DNA of 64,000 nt from Candidatus Lustribacter telmatis (lineage in GTDB: Bacteria > Vulcanimicrobiota > Vulcanimicrobiia > Vulcanimicrobiales > Vulcanimicrobiaceae). A program made the position numbers and the translations under genes. The notes beneath the pieces are model-generated. The model searched no databases, was not told where the DNA came from, and saw only the letters and a program-made list of their open reading frames with translations. The stretch spans positions 5,464 through 69,463 of the forward strand of contig PLRU01000032.1 in NCBI GenBank assembly GCA_003164045.1, in the 5' to 3' direction. This document shows, in pieces, positions 48,951-58,796 of the stretch. Every line of letters starts with the position of its first letter. Within the stretch, counting starts at the first letter, position 1.

Positions 48951-50033
48951 TTGAGTAATAACGTTCGAAACGAGCCGGGCGGAGCAGTCCCGGATTTCGA
49001 ACGCGACGAAGCGACCATCGGGGCTTATGAAAGCGCCAAACTGCGCTATATCCGGGCCATCACGCAGGACGCTGAGACGAAGCTCCGCGAGGCCTTCGGC
49101 AAACGCCGCGAAGCGATCAACGACGAGATCGCCAACCTGCGCAGTCTCTCCAAGCAACGTTCCGACACGGCCGAAAAAGCCGCGCAGAAGTATGCCGTCA
49201 AGCTGCCGCATCGCGTGCGCAAGACCGGCGTGCGGGCGCCGTCGTTCTGGGAACGCCTGATCACGTTCAACTCGGTCGACAAGTTCTACCGCGCCGCAAT
49301 GAAGGCGGCCGAAGAACTCGACGAGGTCAACGATCTCTTGCGCAAGCGCCGCGACCGTCTCGATGCGATGGAACGCGAAACGCGCCGCTCGATTTATTTG
49401 CGCGAGGAAGCCGTGCGCAAAAAGCTGCAGACTCCCGAGGGGTTGGCGGCGCTGCACGCCGATCCGATGGTAAAAGCGGCGTTTTCCAAGATGCAAGGCG
49501 TGATGAACGAGCGCGCCAAGTACGACGAGCGCGTGAAGCGCGGCGAAGTGCCGCCGGAAGAAGCGCGCGACCGCGAGATGGCGCAGCGCGGGATGAAGTT
49601 CGCGGCCGTACCGCTCGAAGGCGTGATGATCTCGCGCATCGCGCGCTATGCGTCGGTCGAGTACTACGTGTTGCGCGATCTCTCGAACCACGAGTATCTG
49701 CTCTCGTGCGATCCGGCGCTGGAACCGCTGCGCGACGTCGTCTTCGATATATCGCGCTCGGCCGCGGGCTACGAGGCCTCGCTGCGGCATACGCCCGACG
49801 GCGCGCCGATGCGCGTGCTCGATCATCTCAAGGCGGGTTTCTCGAGCAACGACGCGACCGATTTGTACGCGCGTCACCGCGCGGCACTGCGCACCGATCG
49901 CGCGACCCAAAAGACGACCCCGCGCGACGAGAGCGAAGCAGAGATGATCGCCATGCTCGGGCTGCTCGCCGAAGCCGTGCTCAAGCGCGTTACGAGCGCA
50001 GCCAACGCAGCCGCCGAGGGCAGCGAAGCCTAG
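48951..50033 (+). CDS. Uncharacterised coiled-coil protein
   Basis: A 360-residue hydrophilic protein with no signal peptide or transmembrane helix. Charged heptad-like segments suggest a coiled coil: KLREAFGKRREAINDEIANL, DEVNDLLRKRRDRLDAMER and SIYLREEAVRKKL. A more globular second half holds GVMISRIARYASVEYYVLRD, CDPALEPLRDVVFDIS. I do not recognise the family. TTG 48951 is chosen for the GGAAGG just upstream. It follows the HNH gene after 36 bp. Confidence 0.75.
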   Translation: MSNNVRNEPGGAVPDFERDEATIGAYESAKLRYIRAITQDAETKLREAFGKRREAINDEIANLRSLSKQRSDTAEKAAQKYAVKLPHRVRKTGVRAPSFWERLITFNSVDKFYRAAMKAAEELDEVNDLLRKRRDRLDAMERETRRSIYLREEAVRKKLQTPEGLAALHADPMVKAAFSKMQGVMNERAKYDERVKRGEVPPEEARDREMAQRGMKFAAVPLEGVMISRIARYASVEYYVLRDLSNHEYLLSCDPALEPLRDVVFDISRSAAGYEASLRHTPDGAPMRVLDHLKAGFSSNDATDLYARHRAALRTDRATQKTTPRDESEAEMIAMLGLLAEAVLKRVTSAANAAAEGSEA

Positions 50034-50086
50034 AGAGCGGGCAAGCAGGGGTTTGAGCCACGGCGTACGCGGGCAATTACGCTTTC

Positions 50087-51400
50087 GTGGGTCGCTCGCG
50101 CTTGGACGCCATGTCGCTTTCGTTAGTCTTGCTCTGTGCAGGCTGTGGGTCGAGCGCGGCTAAACCCGCTCCGAGCGCGGCTCCCAAAGTTGCCACCACT
50201 GCAGTGACGTCGGGCACGATTCATCCGTCGCTGCAGATTGCGGGCGTCGTGACGCCGTACCGGCAAGTCGGGATCGCGGCCGATCTCACCGAGCCGATCG
50301 GCGACGTCGATGTGCAAGAGGGCGATCGCGTTCACGTCGGTCAACCGCTCGCACACTTGCTCACCGACGACCTCGAGGCGCAACTCGCGTCGGCGCAGCG
50401 GACCGTTGCCGAAGATGTCGCGCGTTTTGCGCAGGCCGCCTATCAAACGAACGCGACCAACGCGCAAGACGAAGCCTCGATCCGCTCCGCGCAAGCGACA
50501 CTGCATCAGGCGAACGTGAGTCTCGACGGCGCCCGCACCGATCTCAAGCGCTATGAAGCGCTCGAAGCGCAGGGCTACTTAGCGCCGCAGACCGTCGATC
50601 AGCAGCGCACCACCGTCGCCTCCGACGTTGCGGCCGTGAACTCAGCGCAAGCGTCGCTCAACCAAGCGGTGGCGAACGCAAGCGCCAACGGCCGCGGCAA
50701 CAACGCCGGCGTGCAGCAAGCGGAATTGCAGTCCGCGCGCGCGGCCGCCGATGCTGCGCAGGCAACCGTCGAACAGCTCACGCGCCAGATCGGCCGCGCC
50801 GCAATCACTTCACCGATCGACGGCATCGTCGATGCGGTCAATGCCAATCCGGGCGAGTATCCATCGGGCCGCCAGCTCTTTACGATCGAGCAGCTCTCGA
50901 GCGTCTATGCGTTGCTGCCCACATCGACGGCGCAAGTCGTACAGATAACGAATGGCGCCGCCGTATCGCTCGTAACCGCAAACAGCACGCAGAAGGACAG
51001 CGGCAAAGTCGCCGCCGTGCTCGATGCGCTGCAGCCGGGTACGACGAATTTCACCGTAAAAGTGCTCGTGCCCAATCCCGACGGACATCTGCATGCGGGC
51101 ATGCCGATCACCGGCACGGTCGCGCTGCCGCCGGTGAGCGGGATCGAAATACCCGTAACGGCGTTCGTCGACGATACCCATGTGAACGTCTACCTCGTCG
51201 AGAACGGCGTGCTCAAGTCGACGACTGTGCGCGACGTGAAAGATGACGGCACGCATGCGATCGTTACCGGCCTCACGGCGGGACAAACGATTGTCAGCGA
51301 TGTGAATTCGGTGGACGTCGGCAATGGCGACCGCATCAGTACGGGCGGCGGAGCCTCTCCCGCCCCCGGCGCGTCGGGTGCCGGGCACAAACACAAATAA
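50087..51400 (+). CDS. RND efflux periplasmic adaptor (membrane fusion protein)
   Basis: A 437-residue protein (429 from ATG 50111). A short lipoprotein-like signal (LVLLCAGCGSSAAKPAP) is followed by the first half of the lipoyl domain (GDVDVQEGDRVHVGQPLAHL), a long alpha-helical hairpin rich in Ala/Gln (about residues 100-235), the second half of the lipoyl domain (AAITSPIDGIVDAV), and beta-barrel and membrane-proximal domains. It ends in a His/Lys tail (GAGHKHK). Bridges the RND pump to an outer-membrane channel. It is directly followed by the pump gene. Confidence 0.9.
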   Translation: MGRSRLDAMSLSLVLLCAGCGSSAAKPAPSAAPKVATTAVTSGTIHPSLQIAGVVTPYRQVGIAADLTEPIGDVDVQEGDRVHVGQPLAHLLTDDLEAQLASAQRTVAEDVARFAQAAYQTNATNAQDEASIRSAQATLHQANVSLDGARTDLKRYEALEAQGYLAPQTVDQQRTTVASDVAAVNSAQASLNQAVANASANGRGNNAGVQQAELQSARAAADAAQATVEQLTRQIGRAAITSPIDGIVDAVNANPGEYPSGRQLFTIEQLSSVYALLPTSTAQVVQITNGAAVSLVTANSTQKDSGKVAAVLDALQPGTTNFTVKVLVPNPDGHLHAGMPITGTVALPPVSGIEIPVTAFVDDTHVNVYLVENGVLKSTTVRDVKDDGTHAIVTGLTAGQTIVSDVNSVDVGNGDRISTGGGASPAPGASGAGHKHK

Positions 51401-54400
51401 ATGTGGCTAACGCGCGTCTTCCTCAAGCGGCCGACGCTGGTCTTCGTGTTCATCGCGCTGACGCTGATCGCGGCCGTCATGGCGCTGCAGTCGCTGGTCG
51501 TTCAGGAACAGCCGAATAGCGGACTGCCCGGGATTACGATTTCTGTCGGCTTTGCCGGGGCGTCGACGACGGAACTGCAGACCGAAGTTGCGGAACCGAT
51601 CGAAGATCAGCTCGCCGGCACGCCGTATCTCCTCACCCAGAGCACGACGATCGAGAGCGGTTCGGTGTCGATCTCGGCGACGTTTTCGTTGCAATCGACG
51701 AATCCGGAAAATATCGCCAACGTTGAGAAAGCGATTCAGTCGGCGCAACGTCAATTGCCGGCCGGCATCACCTCACCGACGCTGCGAGTCGCGGATCCGA
51801 GCGAGCCGGTTATCGTCACCCTCGCGCTGCTCTCGAAGAAGTACAATCAAGCCGAACTCGGCACGCTCGCGAACAACACGATCGTGCCGGTGATCGAACA
51901 ACTCTCCGGCGTCTCGAACGTCAACGTCGCCGGAACGACGCAGCCGACGTTTACGGTCACCGTCGATCCCAATCTGCTCGCCGCGAACAACCTGACGCTC
52001 ACCGACGTGGTATCGGCGATCGCGCCCAACAACGTGCGCGCCCCCGGCGGCTACGTGTATGGCCCCGGACGCGAAACGGAACTCGACGTGCGCGGCGACC
52101 TCGCAACGCCGCAGCAAGTCGCGGATCTGCCGATCCACGTCACGTATAGCGGAACGACGGCCGCGGCGGCGACCGGCGCAGCCGGCTCGTTTACGAGTGG
52201 TCTCGGCGGCCCGGTCGGCGCGGCCAACGTCCCGATCATTGTGATCGGTGCGTCGCCGAAGCCGGCCGCCGAGCGCGCCGAGCAGCCGCGTCCGGTGCGT
52301 TCCGACGTCGCGTATGGAACTTCGGGCGGAAACACGGCCGGTAATTCGCAGGGTGCGGCCCTAGCGGCGTCCGGTTCGACGGCGAACACCGGCGCCAGCG
52401 TACCGGTCGATCAGCCGGTGAGCCCGCAGTCGAACGGCGGAGCGAGTGCGGCGAACGCGGCGAGCACGGCTGCAACGGCGGCCGGCGGCGCGCAGCCGGC
52501 AGGTGGAGCGAGCTCGTTCGGCAGCGGCAGCGGTACCGCGACGTCGCCGTTCATCGGCACGCTTCCGAACTGGGCCGTACCGAGCGCTGACCGGCGCATC
52601 TCCGACGTCGCGTCGGTCACGTCATCGACGGTGGTTCCGCGGATCTCGTCGTCGCAAAACGGCCGTCCGGGCGTTACGCTGAGCATCCAGAAGCAAGCCG
52701 ACGCGAGCGAGGTGACGGTCTCCGACGAGGTGCTCAAAGCATTGCCCGCGCTCGAGCGTCAATTTCCGGATATCGAATTTCAGGTCGCGCACGTCCAGTC
52801 GACGTTCACCGAAGAACAAGTGGAAGGCGTCGAGCATACGCTGATCGAGGGCATCATCCTCACCGCGATCGTGATGCTGTTCTTCCTCGGCTCGTGGCGC
52901 AACGCCATCGTCGTGATGGTGGCGATTCCGACGTCGCTCGGCGTGACGTTGTTCATCATGAACGCGATGGGGCTAACGCTCGATACCGTCTCGCTGATGG
53001 CGATGACGCTGGTCATCGGCATCCTCATCGATGATTCGACGGTCGTGCTCGAGAACATCGAGCGCCATCATGCGGCCGGTGAATCACCGGCCGACGCAGC
53101 GATCAACGGACGCACCGAAATCGGGCAAGCGGCGATCGTCATTACGGCGGTCGACGTCGTCGTGTTCTTACCGCTCGCGTTCGTGGGCGGCCAGATCGGG
53201 CGTCAGCTCAACGAGTTCGCGATCGTGATCGTGGTCGCAACGCTGACGTCGCTGCTCGTATCGTTCACGATCACGCCGACGCTTGCCGGTCTTTGGTCGC
53301 TGAAGTCGACGTGGAAACCGTGGAAGCCGATTCTCTGGTTCGACGAGCGCTTCAATGGGCTGCGCACGCGCTACAGCGAGTCGTGGCTGCCGGCGTCGTT
53401 CGGCCGCCCGTGGCCGGTGCTGATCGCCGCAGTGGTCTTGTGCGTGCTCGCCTATCTGCTCGTGCCGACGGGACTGGTCGGTGAAGAATATATCCCGGCC
53501 GAAGATCAGGGCATCATTTACGCGCAGGTCGCGTTCCCCGCCGGCCATCCGCTGACCCAGACGATCGCGTCGATGAGCAAGCTCGAGACTGCCACAAAAG
53601 ACACGGTCACGCCGCACGATCTGCAATATGAAACGACCGTTGCCGGGGCGTACAGCGCTGCCTTCGGCGGCTTCGCGCAAGAAGGCAACGTCGGACAGAT
53701 CTCGATCTTCCTCAACACGAATCGGAATACGTCCACGTACGGTTACGTCGCGAAGCTGATGCAAAAGTACGCGCAGGTCGAACCTTCGGCGACGATCAGC
53801 GTGGCGGCGGCCACGCAGCAGGGCGGCGGCAACCAGCAGCAGATCGACGAACTGGTGTCGGCGAGCGGCACCACCGATCCGACGGCAGCGGCGGGGAAGG
53901 TCTTCGAGGCGCTCGTTAACACGCCCGGCGCGACCGGCGTGCAGAACAGCGTCACCAACGCCGCGCCGCAAATGGAGATCGACTTCAATCGTGCCGCACT
54001 GCAATCGCTCGACGTCAGCATCGGCACGGCCGCACAAGCGGTCGAGGCGGCGTTCGGCGGCGACGTGGCCTCGCAGATCGAAACACCCGACCGCGGACTC
54101 ACCGATATCGAGGTGATGTATCCGCGCAGCGACCAAACCTCGCTCGAAACCGTGCTGGCGATTCCGCTGCGCGCTGAAAACGGCGGGATCGTGCGGCTCG
54201 GCGACGTCGCGTATCTGCGAAGCGTGCCGGCGCCGCTGATCATCACGCGCCAAAACCGCGCGCAAGTCGTGCACATCACCGGCAACGTGGCCCCGGGTTA
54301 CGAGCTCTCCAACGTGACGAACGCGTTCCAGAAACAAGTCGCTGGATTGCACTTGCCCAAGACTATCACGATCCGCCCCGCCGCGCAGGGCCAGCAAGAT

Positions 54401-54973
54401 TTGATGAGCCAAGCGCTCTCGGCCCTGCTCTCGTCGCTGGCGATATCGATCGCGCTCGTCTTCCTGTTGATCGTCGCGCTCTACAACAGTTACCGCACGC
54501 CGTTCGTCACGCTCTTTGCGATTCCGGTCGCCATCATCGGCGCGCTCGGCGCGCTGTGGATCACCCGCAACACGCTCAATCTCTATTCGCTGCTCGGCAT
54601 GATCCTGCTCGTCGGTTTGGTGACGAAAAACGGCATCTTGCTCGTCGACTACGCCGATACCGTGCGCCTTCGCGAGGGTAAGTCGCGGGAAGACGGGATC
54701 GTTGAAGCCGCTTCAACGCGTTTCCGGCCGATCATCATGACGACGCTCGCGATGGTGGCGGGCATGCTGCCGCTCGCGCTCGGGCTCGAACCGGGGACGT
54801 CAACGCGCACGTCGCTGGCGATCGTCGTCATCGGCGGTCTGCTCAGCTCGCTCGTGCTCACGCTGTTCATCGTGCCGATCATGTATCGTTGGATCGCACC
54901 GAAAGTGCTGAAGGAAGAGACGCATCTCTCCTCCGATGCGCCTCCCAGCGGGAGCCAACCCGCGCCCGCTTAG
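51401..54973 (+). CDS. RND-family efflux pump, AcrB/MexB-like, with a long low-complexity insertion
   Basis: A 1190-residue pump with twelve helices and two large periplasmic loops. The N-terminus is FLKRPTLVFVFIALTLIAAV; the proton-relay helix is LVIGILIDDSTVVLENIERH; GLVTKNGILLVDYAD lies at the end of the second helix bundle, and AASTRFRPIIMTTLAM after. It exports drugs or lipophiles by proton antiport. Compared with the usual ~1040 residues it is ~150 longer. An Ala/Gly/Ser/Thr-rich insertion at residues ~251-395 interrupts the first periplasmic loop. It ends convergently with an MFS gene (4-bp overlap). Confidence 0.92.
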   Translation: MWLTRVFLKRPTLVFVFIALTLIAAVMALQSLVVQEQPNSGLPGITISVGFAGASTTELQTEVAEPIEDQLAGTPYLLTQSTTIESGSVSISATFSLQSTNPENIANVEKAIQSAQRQLPAGITSPTLRVADPSEPVIVTLALLSKKYNQAELGTLANNTIVPVIEQLSGVSNVNVAGTTQPTFTVTVDPNLLAANNLTLTDVVSAIAPNNVRAPGGYVYGPGRETELDVRGDLATPQQVADLPIHVTYSGTTAAAATGAAGSFTSGLGGPVGAANVPIIVIGASPKPAAERAEQPRPVRSDVAYGTSGGNTAGNSQGAALAASGSTANTGASVPVDQPVSPQSNGGASAANAASTAATAAGGAQPAGGASSFGSGSGTATSPFIGTLPNWAVPSADRRISDVASVTSSTVVPRISSSQNGRPGVTLSIQKQADASEVTVSDEVLKALPALERQFPDIEFQVAHVQSTFTEEQVEGVEHTLIEGIILTAIVMLFFLGSWRNAIVVMVAIPTSLGVTLFIMNAMGLTLDTVSLMAMTLVIGILIDDSTVVLENIERHHAAGESPADAAINGRTEIGQAAIVITAVDVVVFLPLAFVGGQIGRQLNEFAIVIVVATLTSLLVSFTITPTLAGLWSLKSTWKPWKPILWFDERFNGLRTRYSESWLPASFGRPWPVLIAAVVLCVLAYLLVPTGLVGEEYIPAEDQGIIYAQVAFPAGHPLTQTIASMSKLETATKDTVTPHDLQYETTVAGAYSAAFGGFAQEGNVGQISIFLNTNRNTSTYGYVAKLMQKYAQVEPSATISVAAATQQGGGNQQQIDELVSASGTTDPTAAAGKVFEALVNTPGATGVQNSVTNAAPQMEIDFNRAALQSLDVSIGTAAQAVEAAFGGDVASQIETPDRGLTDIEVMYPRSDQTSLETVLAIPLRAENGGIVRLGDVAYLRSVPAPLIITRQNRAQVVHITGNVAPGYELSNVTNAFQKQVAGLHLPKTITIRPAAQGQQDLMSQALSALLSSLAISIALVFLLIVALYNSYRTPFVTLFAIPVAIIGALGALWITRNTLNLYSLLGMILLVGLVTKNGILLVDYADTVRLREGKSREDGIVEAASTRFRPIIMTTLAMVAGMLPLALGLEPGTSTRTSLAIVVIGGLLSSLVLTLFIVPIMYRWIAPKVLKEETHLSSDAPPSGSQPAPA

Positions 54974-56292
54974 ACTTCGACGGCGGTTGCTTCGCGCGCT
55001 TTGATGAACCGGAGTAGCACGAAGACGCCGATGCTGGCGAGCACCGTTGGGATCGCGGCGATCATGAAGAGCTGCGCGGGCTGCCACTGCATCGCGAGCA
55101 GCACGCCGGCGATGGCCGGGCTGATCACCGAACCGATGCGGCCGATACCGAAACCCCAGCCGACGCCGGTCGAGCGCATGATCGGCGGATACACGTTGGC
55201 GGTCGATGCGTTCAGGATGCTCTGCGTGCCGATGAGGAACATGCCGACGAGGAACGTCGCGATGGCGAGAAAGGCGAACGAGCCTTTCTCCATACTGAGC
55301 ACGAGCATCGCAGCGGCCGCGATGAGGTAGCCGATCGACGCACTGCGGAACCCGCCGAACTTCAGCACGATTGGCGAGGCGAGCAGCGTTCCGACGACGC
55401 CGCCCCACTGCAGCGACGTCGTGATCGTCACGATCTCGTGTTTGCTCAGCCCGCCGCCGGTGAGCAAAATCGGGATCCAGTTGTTGAAGAAATAGAGTGC
55501 GACGAGCGAACTGAAGAAGACGACCCAAAGGGTGGTGGTCACTGCCGCGCGGCCGTCTTGGAAGAGCTGCGCGGGCTGGAAGCCTTGTTTGTTTTCTTTG
55601 TCGACGCTGAACGTCGTATCTGCAAACGTGCGGCCCGGTTCGAGGCGCGAAAGAATAGCATTGATGCGTGCCGGATCGGCGCCGTGCAGAACTTGTGCGA
55701 CCAGCGATTCGGGCAGCAGGGCGATGAACAGCGGCGCGAGGATGATCGGCGCGAGCCCACCGACGATGAACACCGTGCGCCAGCCGAACGCTTCCAAGTA
55801 GCCGTAGGAGTAGCCGGCGAAAACGCCGCCGACGGCGAGGCTGATGTACATGATCATCACGATCGACGTGCGCAGTTTCTTCGGCATGAAGTCGCTGGCG
55901 ATTGCGATCGAGATCGGCGATGCGCCGCCGAGCGCGAGTCCGGCGAGAAAGCGATAGGTGATGAGCACGGGGACCGTCGTCGCGGTTGCGGTGAGCAACG
56001 AGAAAATGCCGAAGAGGACGCCGCACAAAATGAACGTGCGTTTGACGCCCCACCGGTCGCCGATGAAGCCGAAGCCGAGCGCCCCCAGCGTTAGTCCGAG
56101 CAGGCCGGCGGAGAAGACCGGCGCGATCATCGCGCGTTCGACGCCGAGCACTTTCACCACGTCGGGGGCGGCGAAGCTAATCGCCGATAGATCGAATCCG
56201 TCGAAGAACACCATCAGCCCGCAGAGCCCGACGATCAAGCGGTGATACGCGTTGAAGCGCGCGTTATCGATAACGTCCGAAACGTTGGTCAT
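54970..56292 (-). CDS. MFS transporter, aromatic acid:H+ symporter type
   Basis: A 440-residue protein with 12 helices. Helix 1 has CGLMVFFDGFDLSAISFAAP (D-G-F-D of AAHS transporters), then GFGFIGDRWGVKRTFILCGV. A long cytosolic loop follows helix 6. Closely similar in plan to the permease at 41878-43233. ATG 56292 has GAGGGGG upstream. It lies 77 bp after a Rieske oxygenase gene in the same direction, which suggests uptake of that enzyme's substrate. Confidence 0.88.
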   Translation of the reverse strand: MTNVSDVIDNARFNAYHRLIVGLCGLMVFFDGFDLSAISFAAPDVVKVLGVERAMIAPVFSAGLLGLTLGALGFGFIGDRWGVKRTFILCGVLFGIFSLLTATATTVPVLITYRFLAGLALGGASPISIAIASDFMPKKLRTSIVMIMYISLAVGGVFAGYSYGYLEAFGWRTVFIVGGLAPIILAPLFIALLPESLVAQVLHGADPARINAILSRLEPGRTFADTTFSVDKENKQGFQPAQLFQDGRAAVTTTLWVVFFSSLVALYFFNNWIPILLTGGGLSKHEIVTITTSLQWGGVVGTLLASPIVLKFGGFRSASIGYLIAAAAMLVLSMEKGSFAFLAIATFLVGMFLIGTQSILNASTANVYPPIMRSTGVGWGFGIGRIGSVISPAIAGVLLAMQWQPAQLFMIAAIPTVLASIGVFVLLRFIKAREATAVEV

Positions 56293-56369
56293 CGGTTCCC
56301 CCTCAGGCCCGGTGGCGTGGAGAAAATTTTCTCGCACATCCGCCGGGAAGCCTGCGTTGGGAACCGAGG

Positions 56370-57569
56370 CTATTCGGCTAAATAATAGTTGCCGGCTTGA
56401 ACATGATAGAGTTCGCCGGACGCATCGAACGCCGTGCCGAGCGGGTCGCCGCCGCTCGCGACGAGGGCGATTTGCTGGCGCAAGAAGTGCCGCAGGCGAC
56501 CGACGCCGCGGTCGCTGCCGGCGAGGTTTTCCTCGGAGTGGTACGTGATCGCGCCTTGCCCGACTTGCGCTTCCCAGTCGCCCGGGATCATCTGATGCTC
56601 GGCCTCGGTGAGCTCGCTCCACTTCTTGCCGTTGTGGTGGGCGCGTGGTAGCAGTGAGAAACCCTTCGGCGCGCGGATGATGTGAAAGAGGCGGAAGTTC
56701 GTATCGTCGACCGGCAGCACGAAGCCGACCGACGATGCCTTGCCCGCTTTGAGATGGATGTCGGGCACGATGCGCACGTGCGGAAAGAGCGCTTGCGTGA
56801 CGCGGTTCATCTTGCGTCCGTCGGGCAACTCGCGGTACGCGGTGTATTTCATGCCGTGATCGGCGTGATCGTAGGTGACGTCGGGCATCACGCCCATCTC
56901 GGGCGCGAACTGCGCGCCGCTGAACGACGTGTGCAAGATCGGCACATGGAACGGATCCATGATGTTCTCCCAATCTTGCAGCCAGTTGCACGGCACGATC
57001 TCACGCGTGTCGTCGCCGCCGGCGCCGAAGCTCGAGCCCGTGCAGAACAGTTCTTCGTCTGCAGCGAGGTTTTCAAGCGTATCGTAACGCGGCAGCACGG
57101 GCTTCCGCTCGGGCGGCCCCATGTACGTCCACACGATGCCGTAGCGTTCTTCGACGTGGTACCACGGTTGGCGCACGCGGTCTTTATGCGCGCCGCCGCC
57201 CGGCTCGCACGGCTGATCCAAGCATCGGCCATCGACGCTGAAGAGCCAGCCATGATAGCAGCAGCGAATGCCGTCGTCTTCGCACTTGCCGTAGTAGAGC
57301 GTGGTGCCGCGATGCGCGCAGCGCGGATACAAGAGGCCCGGCCGGCCTTTGCCGTCACGAAAGACGATCAGGTCTTCACCAAGAATCCGCACGTTTTGCG
57401 GCACTTGCACGACGTTGGCCGAGAGCGCAACCGGATGCCAATAGCGGCGCATCCACTCGCCGCACGGCGTGCCGGGTCCCACTTCGGTGATGTCGCGGTC
57501 GTAGGTTGACTCGGGACGGCCGTAGGCGGTGCCGAGGCCGGTCGAGGGACGGGATTCGGTGGTGCTCAT
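56370..57569 (-). CDS. Rieske non-haem iron oxygenase, phthalate-4,5-dioxygenase-like
   Basis: A 399-residue oxygenase alpha subunit. The Rieske domain has CAHRGTTLYYG and CCYHGWLFSVDG (CxH...CxxH). The catalytic domain has NWLQDWENIMDPFHVPILH, with the D/E...D..H....H mononuclear iron site. The size and single subunit fit the phthalate dioxygenase group of ring hydroxylases and O-demethylases. No reductase is next to it; the Rieske ferredoxin at 41461 is a candidate partner. ATG 57569 is chosen where homology starts. Confidence 0.9.
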   Translation of the reverse strand: MSTTESRPSTGLGTAYGRPESTYDRDITEVGPGTPCGEWMRRYWHPVALSANVVQVPQNVRILGEDLIVFRDGKGRPGLLYPRCAHRGTTLYYGKCEDDGIRCCYHGWLFSVDGRCLDQPCEPGGGAHKDRVRQPWYHVEERYGIVWTYMGPPERKPVLPRYDTLENLAADEELFCTGSSFGAGGDDTREIVPCNWLQDWENIMDPFHVPILHTSFSGAQFAPEMGVMPDVTYDHADHGMKYTAYRELPDGRKMNRVTQALFPHVRIVPDIHLKAGKASSVGFVLPVDDTNFRLFHIIRAPKGFSLLPRAHHNGKKWSELTEAEHQMIPGDWEAQVGQGAITYHSEENLAGSDRGVGRLRHFLRQQIALVASGGDPLGTAFDASGELYHVQAGNYYLAE

Positions 57570-57621
57570 GCCCGGGTGCTGCGGCGAGGAGAATGATGGC
57601 GCCTTCCAACACGGAGCGGGG

Positions 57622-58794
57622 ATGAAACGCTCGCTGTTTTCCGCGCTCGCCGCTGCCGGCGTTGCCCTGCTGATTACCGGCGCCGCCGGCGCCGACGCGC
57701 CGCCGCTGAAGATCGGCCTCGTTGCGACGCTCTCGGGAAATTTCACGCAGGCGGGCAAAACCGGCGATGCCGCGATCGCCGCGTTTTTCAAGGAGCACGG
57801 CGATACCGTGGCCGGCCGTAAGGTGATCGTGATCAAGCGCGATGACGGCGGCAACGCGCCCGACACCGCGAAGCGGCTGGCGCAAGAACTGATCGTCTCC
57901 GAGCACGTCGACTTCTTGATGGGCCTCGTGTATTCACCGAACGCAAAGGCGGTGGGCGACGTGTCGACCAGTGCGAAGAAACCGACGTTCATCACGAACG
58001 CCGCGGCGAACGGCATTCTCGAGCCGAATCCGTACATGGCGCGCTTCAGTTACACCGAGGGGCAATTGACGACGCCCCTCGCGCAGTGGGCGCTCAAGAG
58101 CAACATCAAGAGCGTCTACACGATCGTGCTCGATTATGCGACCGGCATCGATGCGGCGGGAGGCTTCTCGAGCGTGTTCACCGGCGGCGGCGGCAAGGTG
58201 CTGGGCGAAGTGCGCGTGCCGATCAACGCGCAAGATTACGCGCCGTACGTCCAGCGGATCAAGGACGCGCACCCGCAAGCCATCTTTGCGTTCTTGAGCG
58301 TATCGGCAGCGCCGTTTCTTAAAGCCTGGGATGCCGCGGGCGGCCCGGCAAGCGGGATCAAGATTCTCGCCACGGGCGATCTCACCAACGAAACGATGCT
58401 GCCGGCCTACGGCGACGCCGCGCTCGGCGTGATAACTTCTATGAACTACGCCGCCTCGCACAATTCGCCGCTGAATAAACAGCTCACGCGCGATATGCGC
58501 GCGGCCGATCCGTCGCTCGACGGACCGGACTTCGCCAGCGTGGCGACCTACGACGTGATGCAGGCGATCTATAAGGTCGTCGAGGCGCAAAAGGGCAACG
58601 TCGACCCCGACAAGACGATGCAGCTGGTGCGCGGCCTGAAGATCGAAAGCCCGCGCGGGCCGATCACGATCGATCCGCAAACGCGCGACATCGTGCAGAA
58701 CATCTACATCCGCCGCGTCGAAAAGGTCGATGGAAAATACCAGAACACCGAGATCGCGACGTATCCCAACGTGCGCGACCCGATCGAGAAATAG
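57622..58794 (+). CDS. Branched-chain-amino-acid-type (Liv) substrate-binding protein
   Basis: A 390-residue periplasmic type I binding protein. Signal peptide MKRSLFSALAAAGVALLITG with cleavage near AGADA. Then PPLKIGLVATLSGNFTQAG, GRKVIVIKRDDGGNAPDTAK, and ESPRGPITIDPQTRDIVQNI are the LivK-family marks. Such proteins often bind aromatic acids in catabolic clusters. ATG 57622 follows GGAG at 57613. Divergent from the Rieske oxygenase. No permease or ATPase gene is adjacent. Confidence 0.87.
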   Translation: MKRSLFSALAAAGVALLITGAAGADAPPLKIGLVATLSGNFTQAGKTGDAAIAAFFKEHGDTVAGRKVIVIKRDDGGNAPDTAKRLAQELIVSEHVDFLMGLVYSPNAKAVGDVSTSAKKPTFITNAAANGILEPNPYMARFSYTEGQLTTPLAQWALKSNIKSVYTIVLDYATGIDAAGGFSSVFTGGGGKVLGEVRVPINAQDYAPYVQRIKDAHPQAIFAFLSVSAAPFLKAWDAAGGPASGIKILATGDLTNETMLPAYGDAALGVITSMNYAASHNSPLNKQLTRDMRAADPSLDGPDFASVATYDVMQAIYKVVEAQKGNVDPDKTMQLVRGLKIESPRGPITIDPQTRDIVQNIYIRRVEKVDGKYQNTEIATYPNVRDPIEK

Positions 58795-58796
58795 GT

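Noticed and set aside
56293-56991. Upstream extension of the MFS frame to 56991
   Set aside because: The extension reads out of frame through the Rieske oxygenase gene; the first helix and a ribosome site support ATG 56292.
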